From positions 1 to 48,831 of the forward strand of contig NZ_JAINRC010000034.1 in assembly GCF_020400655.1 (NCBI RefSeq): 48,831 nt of DNA, in the 5' to 3' direction. A program made the position numbers and the translations under genes. The stretch comes from Streptomyces spinosus (GTDB lineage Bacteria > Actinomycetota > Actinomycetes > Streptomycetales > Streptomycetaceae). This document shows positions 7,899 through 17,102 of this stretch, in pieces. Under the pieces are notes generated by a model. That model made no database searches and was not told where the DNA came from. It saw nothing but the letters and a program-made list of their open reading frames with translations. The stretch's first letter is position 1; each line of letters opens with the position of its first letter.

Positions 7899-8708
7899 CT
7901 GCAGATGGAAACGTACCCGGGCTATCTCGGCGGTGACCTTCTCCCCGGGCAGCACTCCACCGATGCCGGGCTTGGCTCCCTGGGACAGCTTCAGGGACAC
8001 GCACTTCACGCTGTCGTGAGCGGCCTTGTCCGCGAACCGCGCCCGGTCGAAACGGCCGTCCGCGGTGCGGCAGCCGAAGTAGGCTGTGCCGATCTCCCAC
8101 ACCAGGTCGCCACCGTGACGCAGATGGTATTCCGACAGGCCGCCCTCACCGGTGTCGTGAGCGAATCCCCCGAGGGCGGCGCCCCGGTTCAGGGCGAGGA
8201 TGGCATTGGCGGACAGCGAGCCGAAACTCATCGCCGAGACATTGAACAACGACATGTCGTAGGGCTTGGTGCAGTCCGGACCGCCGATGCGGACCCTCGG
8301 CTGCTCCGACGGCACCGGGCGTGGCCTCATCGACGACTCGAAGTACTCGTAGCCTTCGGCATAGACGTTCCGTTCGGTCCCGAACGGTTGCTCCGCCTCC
8401 AGGCCCTTGGCGCGCTGATAGACGAGACTGCGCACATCCCGGTCGTAGGGACGGCCGTCGTAATTGCGCTCGATGAAATACTGCTGCAACTCCGGCCGGA
8501 TCGACTCCAGCATGAAGCGCACATGTCCCAGCACGGGGTAGTTGCGCAGTACCGAGTGGCGCTTTTGGAAGAGATCATAGGCACCCACACCCGCCAACGC
8601 CGTGCACAGCAAAGCGGCCGGCCACCACCAGGGAGACACGGTCGACGCGAAGACTCCGAAGGCTACTGCCAGGGCTCCGATGAATGCGATCGCTGAGATT
8701 CTCATCAT
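7899..8708 (-). pseudogene. FMN-binding glutamate synthase family protein, C-terminally truncated
   Basis: The first ~266 residues match the N-terminal half of FMN-binding glutamate-synthase-like proteins. There is a membrane-spanning N-terminus, then SVLRNYPVLGHVRFMLESIR, MSLFNVSAMSFGSLSANAIL, the HDTGEGGLSEYH motif, DLVWEIGTAYFGCR and QGAKPGIGGVLPG. In intact homologues (about 500 residues or more) EIARVR is followed by the FMN-binding barrel. Here it changes at about 7911 into unrelated sequence that is antisense to the NmrA-like fragment. The catalytic half is missing, so the protein is very likely inactive. The ORF itself stays open to 7500. Confidence 0.75.
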
Positions 8709-8989
8709 CTAGGGAACCTACTCCTGCCCCATCCGTCTCACAAAGTATCGATGATGCGATATGCGGCACATTCGCCGGGACGGAAGTCCTGTCAGCTCGG
8801 CGTGTGCGCATTTCGTTGGCAGTTTCTCCTCTCCGGAAAACAGGGAGTGATTGTTTTGCGCACCGAGAACAAGCTCGCACGGCGTACAGCGACCGCCGCC
8901 GCGCTGGCATTCTCCGGAGGAACTTGGAATAGCCGGAAACGCGGGAAACCTGCCGGTGTCCGGCCGCCGCGGCCGCACGCCGGACCGCC

Positions 8990-9200
8990 GCAGAAGGCAC
9001 ACCGCCGAGCTGCTCGCCACGTGCGCCGCCTGTCTCATGCCGTGGACCGTGATGCTGGGTCTGACGCTGCCGCCGTCCCACCACGTGCACGAGTGGCGCC
9101 TGCCCGGGTCGGATTCGACGTGCTGCTCATCTCGGTGCCGGCGTCCACGGCGTTCCTGGCCGACCGCGCACACCGCCATCGGCGACACCGCCGGGAGCGC
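8990..9200 (+). pseudogene. Small integral membrane protein remnant with frameshift
   Basis: In one frame RRHTAELLATCAACLMPWTV and MLGLTLPPSHHVHEWRL read like the first half of a small two-helix membrane protein common in actinomycetes. In a second frame the sequence carries on with VGFDVLLISVPASTAFLA before turning into arginine-rich nonsense. The switch at about 9100 looks like a frameshift. The surrounding 8709-9242 shows no intact gene. Confidence 0.4.
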
Positions 9201-9242
9201 GCCGGAACCGGCCCCGGAGGGGCGCGGATGCCTGGCAGTGGA

Positions 9243-9833
9243 TCAGACGGTCGTGACCACTTGGTCGTATGTCAGGCGTGGGGAGCGCGGGAACCAGGCG
9301 TTCTCGCCCGGCCTGCCGATGTTGACGACGGCGAGAACGGAATGCTCGCCATCACCGAAGAACTCCCTGTCGATGCCCTCGGCGTCGAAGCCGGTCATCG
9401 GTCCCGCGGCCAGGCCTGCCGCGCGGACGCCGATGATGAAGTAGCCGACCTGGAGGAGCGCATTGAGCCTTGCGGAACGCTCACGCACCGCCCGCTCGGC
9501 GAAGAGATCCATTGCCTGCGGGAAGTGGGGGAACTGGCTGGGCAGTTCCTCGTGGAACTCGTTGTCCGCGGCGAGGACGGCGACGAGAGGGGCGGCCGCG
9601 GTCTTCTTGCGGTTCCCCTCGGACATGTGCCCGATCAAGCGTTCGCGCGCCTCGGCGGAACGAACCAGCAGGATTCGCAGCGGCTGCTGGTTCATGCTGG
9701 TGGGGCCGTACTTGATCAGATCGTAGATGGCCTTCGTCTGCTCGTCCGTCACCGGCTCGTCGGTGAAGGTGTTGGCTGTACGAGCCTCCCGGAACAGCAG
9801 GTCCTGGGCTACGGGGTCGAGTGCGAGCGACAT
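9243..9833 (-). CDS. Nitroreductase family protein (RutE/malonic semialdehyde reductase-like)
   Basis: This flavin-dependent nitroreductase is most like RutE (3-hydroxypropionate dehydrogenase of pyrimidine catabolism). It contains FREARTANTFTDEPV, YDLIKYGPTSMNQQPLR (flavin-binding region), GYFIIGVRAAGLAAGPM and GFDAEGIDREFF. I chose the ATG at 9833, with AAGAGG at normal spacing; it gives 196 residues, the usual RutE length. The open frame extends to 9974 without support. No other rut genes are nearby. The location beside an aromatic-degradation cluster leaves room for a role on nitroaromatics or quinones, but that is inference. Confidence 0.87.
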   Translation of the reverse strand: MSLALDPVAQDLLFREARTANTFTDEPVTDEQTKAIYDLIKYGPTSMNQQPLRILLVRSAEARERLIGHMSEGNRKKTAAAPLVAVLAADNEFHEELPSQFPHFPQAMDLFAERAVRERSARLNALLQVGYFIIGVRAAGLAAGPMTGFDAEGIDREFFGDGEHSVLAVVNIGRPGENAWFPRSPRLTYDQVVTTV

Positions 9834-10182
9834 GGTGAACCTCTTACGCTTGTACGGTTTTGGCATCTGGGTGATTCGGCGAACTGTGAAGCAGAGGAAC
9901 CGGGCACGCGCAGCGAGCAGACGGACAGCCGTCGTGGTCGTCCCGACGCCCACAGGAGGGGACCGGAACAGCACCGGGGGAAAGTCCTGCCACGCCGGTA
10001 CTCCTTCTCGAGCGCCGGGTACGCGGCCCGGTCGCTCTCCGGGCTCAACCTCCGCTCGCGATCGGATCGCTGACGGCGCCGTGCCTGCGGCGCCGTCGCG
10101 ACCAGCATCACCCGTACGTCAGGCGCCGGCATCGCCTATATACGGGATCTTCGCGGTCGCGCCCCGCCGCCGCAGGCGTCGC
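9834..10182. other. Intergenic region upstream of the nitroreductase
   Basis: No frame here has protein character. It lies between the end of a large LuxR-type regulator and the nitroreductase start, and should hold the nitroreductase promoter on the minus strand. I could not identify a confident -35/-10 pair or operator. Confidence 0.35.
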
Positions 10183-13035
10183 TCAGTGCGCCCTGTCGGA
10201 GATGCCGCCCCGTTCGATCGCCAGCCGGGTCAGCTCGACGCGTGTGTTGATGCCGAGCTTGGTGAAGATGTGCTTCATATGCGTGTTGACGGTGTGCACG
10301 GACACGTAGAGCCGGTCGGCGATGGCCCGGTTGGTCAGGCCCTCCACGACGAGCGGAATGAGCTTCCGCTCGGACTCGGTCAGGTTCTCCCATCCCGGTG
10401 CCCCGGTCGTGTGGTGCAGTGGGGCAGCTGTGCGCACGCCGAACTGTCTGAGGCGCCGCATGATCCGGTCGTGATCGCGCAGGGCTCCGGAAGCCGACGC
10501 CAGCTCGCCCGCCTCCTCGAAGTACGGGATCGCCGAGGTGGTGTCGCCCGACGCGGCCACGAGATCCCCGAGGTCCTCGCAGACCGCGGCCAGGGCCAGC
10601 CGCCTGCCGGTGCTCCGGTAACCGGTGACGGCGGACGCGAGCGCACCCCGGTCGTTGTGGAGCAGGCCGTCCACATGGGCACGGACGGTCCCGATGATCT
10701 GCTGGCTGTCGTCCTCTTCGGCGAGGGTGCGCAACGCGCCGGACACGGCCTGCGCGAGCGGCAGGTCCTCGCCGCGGAGCGCCATGCGCGCGATCCCGGG
10801 CCAGTGGGACGGCGGCACCGCAAGCAGCTGTGCCGGCTTGGCGCCCGCGAAGCTGCCGCCCAGCGCCGCTGCCGCTGCGGCGTCCCGGCCCTCCGAGTCG
10901 GCCAGGCAGGCACGCGCGAGCGACACCCACAGGCCGAACCTCTGGGTACTCGTGCCGGAACCGGCTTCGGCGGCACGGAGCTGGTCCCTGGCTTTGGCGA
11001 GGTCACCGCGTCTGATCTCCACCAACGCCAGCACAGAGAGGGCCTGGGGATTCAGCTGGGTGATCTCGAGTTCGTCGGCCACGTTCAGACTGGACTCGGC
11101 CTCCACCGCCGCGTCGTCCAGCGCCCCCTGTTCGAACAGCGCGCAGGCACGGCTCGCATGCCAGTGGGGAAGTGACCAGCCCAGGCCCAGCGCCTCCGCT
11201 TCGCGCTGCCCCTCCCGCAGCACCCGCTCGGTGTCCGCGAGCCGGTCGGTGGCGGTCAGCACCGTGGCCAGCCACAGCGCGGGAATCCGCGGCGGCCGCA
11301 GGTGGAGTACGCCGGACTCCGTGCCGGCGCGTGCCGTGGCCTCCCCGGCGAGCTCGAGGGCGCGGGCGAGACGCCCACGGTAGAAGGACGTCTGCGACTG
11401 GAACACCATGGCGCTGACGACGACGGCCGGGTCCTCGCTGCGGTAGGAGGCCTCGACCAGTCCGACGTCGGTCTGCTCGGCAGCGGTGATGTCCCCGAGG
11501 TACACGTGGCCCGTCGCCTTGGTCTTGAGCAGCCGGACCCGCAGGTCGGCCGGCAGCCCGGGAAGGGCCAGAGCCTGCTGGAGATGCGTCATCGCCGCGG
11601 CGTCGTCCCCCGCCGCCTGGTGGATCTCGGCGGCCACCAGGCGCAGACGCGCCTCCTGGAGCGGCTCCAGCCGGTCCGACAGGGTGGCGTCGACCAGGTT
11701 GAGCGCCTGGTGCACCCGGCGGGTCCGGCCGAGGTACTCGGCGGCGTCGGTCAGCAGGGCGATGCGCCGCCGGTCGTGCATGGGCAGCAGTCCGGCGATC
11801 TGCTGGGCCAGGTCCGCGGCCGCGTCAGGGGCCGACGAGGACAGTTCCCGTACCGCGGTGGTCAATGTGGTCACGGCGTCGTCGTCGACCGGTCCGCCCG
11901 ACAGCACGACGTGCCAGGCCACCTCGGCCGATCGTGCCCCGATGCCACGCAGGATGTCGGCGGCCTCCTGGTGCAGCGCGGTCCGTACGGCCGGCGCCAG
12001 ATTCTCGTGGACGGCCTGCCGCATGAGGTCGTGGCGGAACGCCAGTCGCGGCCCGTCGCCGGAGAGCAGACCGGCCTTCAGCGCCGCCTCGACGCCCGAC
12101 AGCAGGCTGCCGGCCTGCCTGCCGAGCATGCGGGCGGCCGTACCGAGATCGAACTCCCGGCCGAGGACGGACCCGATCTGGAGCAGGCGCACGGCATCCT
12201 CCGGGAGCCGGTCCAGACGCGCGGCGACGCTCCGCCGAAAGCCGACGGGAATGCCGTCGTGCAGCAGGCTCGCCACGCCCGCCTCCACTTTGACGGCGTC
12301 CGTGTCGGCGAAGGCGCGCACCAGTTCGATCGCCAGGAACGGATTGCCCGCGACACCCCCCAGGAGCCGGGCCAGCCCGGGTGACGGTTTGGCCCCGAGG
12401 ACGTCGGCCGCGATGTGCTGCAGTTCCTGCTGCGGCAGGGGGCCGAGGGTCAGCCACCGGGCCCCGAGGCGTTCGAGGTCCTCCCGCACCCTGGCAACGG
12501 TCGGCCGCTCGGTCTCCGACCGTACCGCCAGCACCCACAGGATGCGCGAGGCCGCCAGTCTCCGGGGCAGGGTGCGCAGCACCAGGAGCGTGGCCGGATC
12601 CGCCCACTGCGCATCGTCCACCAGCACGGCGACCGGGGCGCGCTGGGCACGGTCCTCCAGAGCGTCCGTGATGCTGTCCAGCAGCCACAGCCGCTGGTCG
12701 TCGGCGGCCGCGGCCGCTCGTTCGGAACCGTCGGAGAGCTGCAGGGCGGACTGCAGGGCGGCTCCGGCGGCGTACTGGTCGAGTTCGTCGGCCCGTACGG
12801 ACACCACGTCGAACCCGGACCGCCGTGCCAGGTCGTCCAGCTCCGCGAGCAGCCTGCTCTTGCCGACGCCGGGTGCGCCTTCCACGACGACGCAGGCGCC
12901 CCGTCCGCCACGCACCGCGTCCAGGGCCTCACGGACGGCGGCCATCTCGCGGCCCCGTCCCCTGAGGCGCAGCCCGCTCCCGGCCTGGTTCCCTCGCCCA
13001 CCGGGCCGGTCGCCCGCGGGGCCTGTGCTGCGCAT
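10183..13035 (-). CDS. Large ATP-binding LuxR-family (LAL) regulator
   Basis: The product has about 950 residues and is a LAL-type regulator. The N-terminal AAA/STAND ATPase carries Walker A EGAPGVGKSRLL (about residues 52-63) and Walker B VAVLVDDAQWADPATLLVL. A long helical TPR-like middle follows, and a C-terminal LuxR HTH has LTESERKLIPLVVEGLTNRA and VSVHTVNTHMKHIFTKLGI. The frame is open to 13122, but no upstream start has a clear ribosome binding site. I use the ATG at 13035 (MRSTGPAG); the start is uncertain by up to 29 codons. It is divergent from the HpaB-like hydroxylase gene, 158 bp away, and is the obvious candidate activator of it. Confidence 0.88.
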   Translation of the reverse strand: MRSTGPAGDRPGGRGNQAGSGLRLRGRGREMAAVREALDAVRGGRGACVVVEGAPGVGKSRLLAELDDLARRSGFDVVSVRADELDQYAAGAALQSALQLSDGSERAAAAADDQRLWLLDSITDALEDRAQRAPVAVLVDDAQWADPATLLVLRTLPRRLAASRILWVLAVRSETERPTVARVREDLERLGARWLTLGPLPQQELQHIAADVLGAKPSPGLARLLGGVAGNPFLAIELVRAFADTDAVKVEAGVASLLHDGIPVGFRRSVAARLDRLPEDAVRLLQIGSVLGREFDLGTAARMLGRQAGSLLSGVEAALKAGLLSGDGPRLAFRHDLMRQAVHENLAPAVRTALHQEAADILRGIGARSAEVAWHVVLSGGPVDDDAVTTLTTAVRELSSSAPDAAADLAQQIAGLLPMHDRRRIALLTDAAEYLGRTRRVHQALNLVDATLSDRLEPLQEARLRLVAAEIHQAAGDDAAAMTHLQQALALPGLPADLRVRLLKTKATGHVYLGDITAAEQTDVGLVEASYRSEDPAVVVSAMVFQSQTSFYRGRLARALELAGEATARAGTESGVLHLRPPRIPALWLATVLTATDRLADTERVLREGQREAEALGLGWSLPHWHASRACALFEQGALDDAAVEAESSLNVADELEITQLNPQALSVLALVEIRRGDLAKARDQLRAAEAGSGTSTQRFGLWVSLARACLADSEGRDAAAAAALGGSFAGAKPAQLLAVPPSHWPGIARMALRGEDLPLAQAVSGALRTLAEEDDSQQIIGTVRAHVDGLLHNDRGALASAVTGYRSTGRRLALAAVCEDLGDLVAASGDTTSAIPYFEEAGELASASGALRDHDRIMRRLRQFGVRTAAPLHHTTGAPGWENLTESERKLIPLVVEGLTNRAIADRLYVSVHTVNTHMKHIFTKLGINTRVELTRLAIERGGISDRAH

Positions 13036-13193
13036 GGGGCCCAGCATGCCGCACGGCCACATCCGCCTCAAGGCCGGTTTCCGTCTGCCCGGCGCTTTCA
13101 CCCGGGTGATTGTCGGTTCCACTCCGTCCGCTCACCCCGTCGCGACGCATAGTTCCGGGCGTCCAGATCTGTTGCCTCCGAGAGGAACATGAC

Positions 13194-14729
13194 GTGCGTA
13201 CAGGCAAGGAGTACCTGGCGGCGCTGAACGACGGCCGCACGGTGTGGGTGGGTGACGAGCTCGTCGACAACGTGGCCACGCACCCCAGGACGAGGGCGTA
13301 CGCCCGGAGCATCGCCGACTTCTACGATCTGCACTACCGCCCGGACCTCGAGGACGTCATGACGTTCGTGGACGAGGACGGTGTCCGGCGGTCCATGACA
13401 TGGTTCCAGCACCGCTCCAAGGAGGATCTGCTGCGCAAGCGGCGCTACATGGAGACGGTGCAGCGGGAACTGGGCGGCGGTGCGATCCCGCGCACACCGG
13501 ACGTCAACAACTACGTCCTGCTGACCTACGTCGACGACCCCGAGCCCTGGAGCAGCCAGTCCGTCGGGGCCGACGGGCGGGACCTCACCGGGGGGATCGT
13601 CGACTTCTGGAACGTGATGCGGGACGGCGACCTCAACGCGACGCCGGCCTTCGTCGACCCGCAGGCGGACCGCTCGCGCGATTCGGCGCAGGCCCAGTCC
13701 CCCGCGCTGCGGGTGGTCGCCACCTCGGACGAGGGCATCACCGTGCGGGGTGTGAAGGCGATCAGCACCGGCGCGGCCTTCGGGGACTGGATCCACATCG
13801 GCGTCTTCTACCGCCCCGGCATCGTGTCGGAGCAGATCATCTACGGGGCGGTGAAGCCCAACACCCCCGGGGTCACCATCATCTGCCGCGAGAGCAACGT
13901 CCGCGACGGCGAGGAGGTGGAGCACCCGCTCGCCTCGCAGGGTGACGAGTTGGACAGCATCATCGTGTTCGAGGACGTACTCATCCCCTGGAACCGCGTC
14001 TTCCACATCGGCAACCCCGAGCACGCCTCGCTGTACCCGCAGCGCGTCTTCGACTGGCTGCACTACCACTCGCTGGTGCGTGCCATGGTGAAGGCCGAGC
14101 TGATGCTCGGTCTGGCCCTGCTGATCACCGAGCACATCGGCACCTACCAACTGCCCCCCGTCCAGGCCCGGATCGCCCGGTTCGCCGGCTTCCTCCAGAC
14201 GCTCAAGGCGCATGTGATCGCCTCGGAGGACGAAGGGTTCTTCACCCCAGGCGGCATCTACAAGCCGAACGTCCTGATGTTCGACTTCGGGCGGGCGTAC
14301 TACATCGAGCACATCACCGACCTGACCCACGAGCTCATCGACCTGTCCGGTCGTGCCGCGCTCATCTATCCCACCGAGGGGCAGTGGGAGCGGCCCGAAC
14401 TGCGGCCGTGGCTGGCGGCGCTGCAGACCGGACCGGTCGGCAGGCCGCACGACCGGCTGAAGATCAGCCGCGTGATACGCGACATGTTCCTGTCCGACTG
14501 GGGCGACCGCATCAGCACCTTCGAGAACTTCAACGGCACACCCCTGCTGGCCATTCGAAGCCTCACGATGAAACGTGCCGAGATGTCCCCCTCCGGCAGC
14601 ATGGCGGACCTCGCGCGCAAGGTCTGCGGCATCGAGAGCGTGAGCGGCGACGGGGAGCAGGAGACCGCGTACCTGGCCCAGGCCGACTACGCCCGACGTC
14701 AGGACGCCTCTCGTCAGAACGCCTCGTAG
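13194..14729 (+). CDS. HpaB-type FADH2-dependent 4-hydroxyphenylacetate 3-monooxygenase family hydroxylase
   Basis: The 511-residue product belongs to the HpaB/TftD/HadA group, the oxygenase half of two-component flavin monooxygenases that hydroxylate phenols with FADH2 supplied by a partner reductase. The N-terminus RTGKEYLAALNDGRTVWVGD is classic, followed by VFEDVLIPWNRVFHIGN, the FRNFNGTP-like FENFNGTP and DLARKVCGIES. The start is the GTG at 13194, with GAGAGG eight bases upstream. The partner is probably the flavin reductase at 17103-17591. With hydroxyquinol dioxygenase and maleylacetate reductase nearby, a substrate that yields hydroxyquinol (resorcinol, hydroquinone or a substituted phenol) is likely. 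It is flanked by two LAL regulators. Confidence 0.9.
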   Translation: MRTGKEYLAALNDGRTVWVGDELVDNVATHPRTRAYARSIADFYDLHYRPDLEDVMTFVDEDGVRRSMTWFQHRSKEDLLRKRRYMETVQRELGGGAIPRTPDVNNYVLLTYVDDPEPWSSQSVGADGRDLTGGIVDFWNVMRDGDLNATPAFVDPQADRSRDSAQAQSPALRVVATSDEGITVRGVKAISTGAAFGDWIHIGVFYRPGIVSEQIIYGAVKPNTPGVTIICRESNVRDGEEVEHPLASQGDELDSIIVFEDVLIPWNRVFHIGNPEHASLYPQRVFDWLHYHSLVRAMVKAELMLGLALLITEHIGTYQLPPVQARIARFAGFLQTLKAHVIASEDEGFFTPGGIYKPNVLMFDFGRAYYIEHITDLTHELIDLSGRAALIYPTEGQWERPELRPWLAALQTGPVGRPHDRLKISRVIRDMFLSDWGDRISTFENFNGTPLLAIRSLTMKRAEMSPSGSMADLARKVCGIESVSGDGEQETAYLAQADYARRQDASRQNAS

Positions 14730-14735
14730 CAGGAT

Positions 14736-14778
14736 GCCGGGGCCCGGGTCAGAGCATGCCCCACTCCCGGGCCCTGGC
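14736..14778. terminator. Bidirectional hairpin between convergent genes
   Basis: GCCGGGGCCCGGG at 14736-14748 pairs with CCCGGGCCCTGGC at 14766-14778, with one mismatch and a 17-base loop. It starts just after the hydroxylase stop codon and overlaps the last codons of the convergent LAL gene. It therefore probably terminates both, with no T-tract as is common in Streptomyces. Confidence 0.6.
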
Positions 14779-16968
14779 AACCGCTGCGCTCCGGTCGTGT
14801 GCGCCGAGTTTGCGGAAGATCGCCCGTACCTGTGTCTTGACGGTGTTGTGGGACACGTAGAACTCGGCGGCGATCTCACGCAGTGTCAGCGGACCGCACA
14901 GGGCGTGGAGCACCCGGCGCTCCCCGAACGACAGCTCTTGGGAGCCGGACACGACCAGCGGCACGACGGTGTCCTCGACGACCCGCCCGAGGAGTTTCGT
15001 CAGTGCTCCTGGTGACTCGCACCGGGCCGCTGCCCGCTCGGCTGCCACACGGGCCTCCCCCGCGGCGGCCGTGTCGTGCTGAGCGGTGGCAAGTCGTGCG
15101 CGTGTGACGTGGTACCAGGCGTGCATCTGGGGTTCGCTGCCGGTCCCGGACGAGTCCGCCAGCGCCGCTTCCGCGTCGGCCAGGGTCCGTTCGGCCTCGT
15201 CGGCCCGTCCCTCGTCGAGGAGCAGGCCGGCCCTGCCGATGTAGGCGGGCGCAGCGACGAAGTGCTGCCGCAGCCCGGCCGCCCCGGCCGCGTCCAGGGC
15301 TTCGTCGCTCAGCATGCGCGCCGGCTCATGGCGTCCGGCCAGCAGGGCGCACAGCGCCCGCAGACCCAGCGCGCGGACGAGCGTCAGGCCGTGCCCGGCG
15401 GCATGCGCGTCACGGGTCGCCTCGCCGAGCAGCGCCTCGGCCTCCTCGTACCGCGAGGTCCACAGCAGAGCGGTACCGCGGGCTGTACAGGCCAGGGCGC
15501 GCCAGGAAGTCAGCGGGACGGTGCCGGCGAAGACGGTTTCGGCGAGGCGGTCGCCGGTCAGGATCTCCCCCTGTAGCCAGCAGGCCACGGCCTGGGCGAC
15601 GGCTGCCGCATCGGACACCGTGCTGCCCTCTCCGACCGTCTCCGCTCCCGGCTCCCTGAGACGGACGACGTCCAGCCAGCGCCGGGCCGTTTCCGGAGCG
15701 CCCCTCGAGAGGGCCGCCATCGCCGCCACCACGCACAGTCTCGCGTCGGCGGCGACCGTGCGGGGCGGCAAGAGCTCAAGCCATTGCGCGACCTCCCGGC
15801 TGCGGCCTGCCGAGATCGCCTGTTCCCAGCCCTGGAGTACCGCCGCGACCGCGGCGGCCTCGTCACCGCCCCGCACCCAGTGCCGTACGGCCGCGGTCGT
15901 CTCGCCATGCCGTGAGTACCACCGAGCCGCCGATCGGTGCAACGGTACGGCGGTCTCCGGCCCTTCGGCTCCGAGGAGGTCGCAGAGCAGCGCGGACAGT
16001 GCGCGGTGACGCCGGTATGCCGAGGGATCCGCGGCGACGGGTACGAGCAGTTGGACGGTCCGTGCGAGCTCACGCAGCAGCACGCCCGCCCGGTCCCCGG
16101 CGAGGGCCCGGCACGGCCCGGCGCTCAGCTCGTCGAGCACACTGGTGCGGAGCAGGAACCGGCGCTGTTGGGTGGTGAGCCGGTGGAGCACTTCGGCGGC
16201 CAGGTACTCGGTGACCGCTCGCCTGCCACGGGCCAGGCCCGCCTTCGTATCGGCGTCGTCCGACGAGCGGGCGAGGGTACGGCCCATGATGCACACTCCC
16301 GCCGCCCACCCCTCGGTGGCCTCGTACAGCGCGCTCGCCGTGTCCGGGGCCGGAGCGGACCCGAGCAGATCGGTGAGCACGGCGTGCGCCTCTTCGGGGG
16401 TGAAGGCCAGGTCGTGCTGGTCGAGTTCGGCGACCGCGCCCCGAACGCGCAGGGTCGGTACGGGTCCGCCCGGTACGTGACGGGTCGACAGAACGACGCG
16501 AAAGCCCCGCGGAAGCCTTGTCACGAAGTCCGAAAGGCCGCGGACCGCGTCGACGTCCGTGATCGATTCCACTCCGTCGAGGATCAGCGCGAGCGGTCCC
16601 TGTCCGTCCCGTCCGGTCACGAGACTCGGCAGGCTCTCCTGGAGCCACGCGTCGAGTGTCCACTCGCCGCTTCGGGGGTGGTCGGGCAGTTCCGGTCGTA
16701 CGTGCTGCAATGCCCGCAGGATGCCGGCCCAGAGCCTGCCCGGGGCGTTGTCGTACGCGTCCAGGCTGAGCCAAGCGCACGCGCCACGAGGTGCGAGACT
16801 TCGCGCCCACTCGGTCAGGAGCACCGTCTTTCCGGCACCGGCGGGCGCGGAGACCACCACCACGGGCTCGGCCGACGCGTCCAGCCGGCGCAGCAGCCGG
16901 GGGCGGGTCAGCAGGTGCGGGGGCTGGTCCGCGGGACGCAGCTTGAAGGTCGGCACGGAGCTGGTCAT
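14749..16968 (-). CDS. MalT-like LuxR-family ATP-binding regulator
   Basis: This 739-residue STAND/MalT-type regulator begins with FKLRPADQPPHLLTRPRLLR. Walker A follows (SAPAGAGKTVLLTEWA, about residues 39-54), with the MalT-like CAWLSLDAYDNAPGRLWAGI and a Walker B-like PLALILDGVESI. A TPR-like region leads to a C-terminal LuxR HTH (LTLREIAAEFYVSHNTVKTQ, VRAIFRKLGAHDRSAAV). It is shorter than, and of a different subclass from, the LAL protein at 10183-13035. It is convergent with the HpaB-like gene and follows the flavin reductase in the same direction with a 134-bp gap, so it could be co-transcribed with or regulate the hydroxyquinol operon. Confidence 0.88.
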   Translation of the reverse strand: MTSSVPTFKLRPADQPPHLLTRPRLLRRLDASAEPVVVVSAPAGAGKTVLLTEWARSLAPRGACAWLSLDAYDNAPGRLWAGILRALQHVRPELPDHPRSGEWTLDAWLQESLPSLVTGRDGQGPLALILDGVESITDVDAVRGLSDFVTRLPRGFRVVLSTRHVPGGPVPTLRVRGAVAELDQHDLAFTPEEAHAVLTDLLGSAPAPDTASALYEATEGWAAGVCIMGRTLARSSDDADTKAGLARGRRAVTEYLAAEVLHRLTTQQRRFLLRTSVLDELSAGPCRALAGDRAGVLLRELARTVQLLVPVAADPSAYRRHRALSALLCDLLGAEGPETAVPLHRSAARWYSRHGETTAAVRHWVRGGDEAAAVAAVLQGWEQAISAGRSREVAQWLELLPPRTVAADARLCVVAAMAALSRGAPETARRWLDVVRLREPGAETVGEGSTVSDAAAVAQAVACWLQGEILTGDRLAETVFAGTVPLTSWRALACTARGTALLWTSRYEEAEALLGEATRDAHAAGHGLTLVRALGLRALCALLAGRHEPARMLSDEALDAAGAAGLRQHFVAAPAYIGRAGLLLDEGRADEAERTLADAEAALADSSGTGSEPQMHAWYHVTRARLATAQHDTAAAGEARVAAERAAARCESPGALTKLLGRVVEDTVVPLVVSGSQELSFGERRVLHALCGPLTLREIAAEFYVSHNTVKTQVRAIFRKLGAHDRSAAVARAREWGML

Positions 16969-17102
16969 GGCACCTTCGGTGGAGTCGTCGGGACGAGCTG
17001 AGCCCCCGGCGTCCGTGGCTCGCCTGCAGGAGCCGGACGTCGGAGGCCGTTGTGGTCCGGGTCAGGGGTACGGCAGCCTCAGTCGGGCCGCTCTCACCAG
17101 CG

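Noticed and set aside
9243..9833. A complete pyrimidine (Rut) pathway around the RutE-like nitroreductase
   Set aside because: No rutA, B, C, D, F or G homologue is present nearby.
13098..14879. 593-codon minus-strand frame over the HpaB-like gene
   Set aside because: Antisense shadow; the plus-strand frame carries the complete family sequence with a good start.
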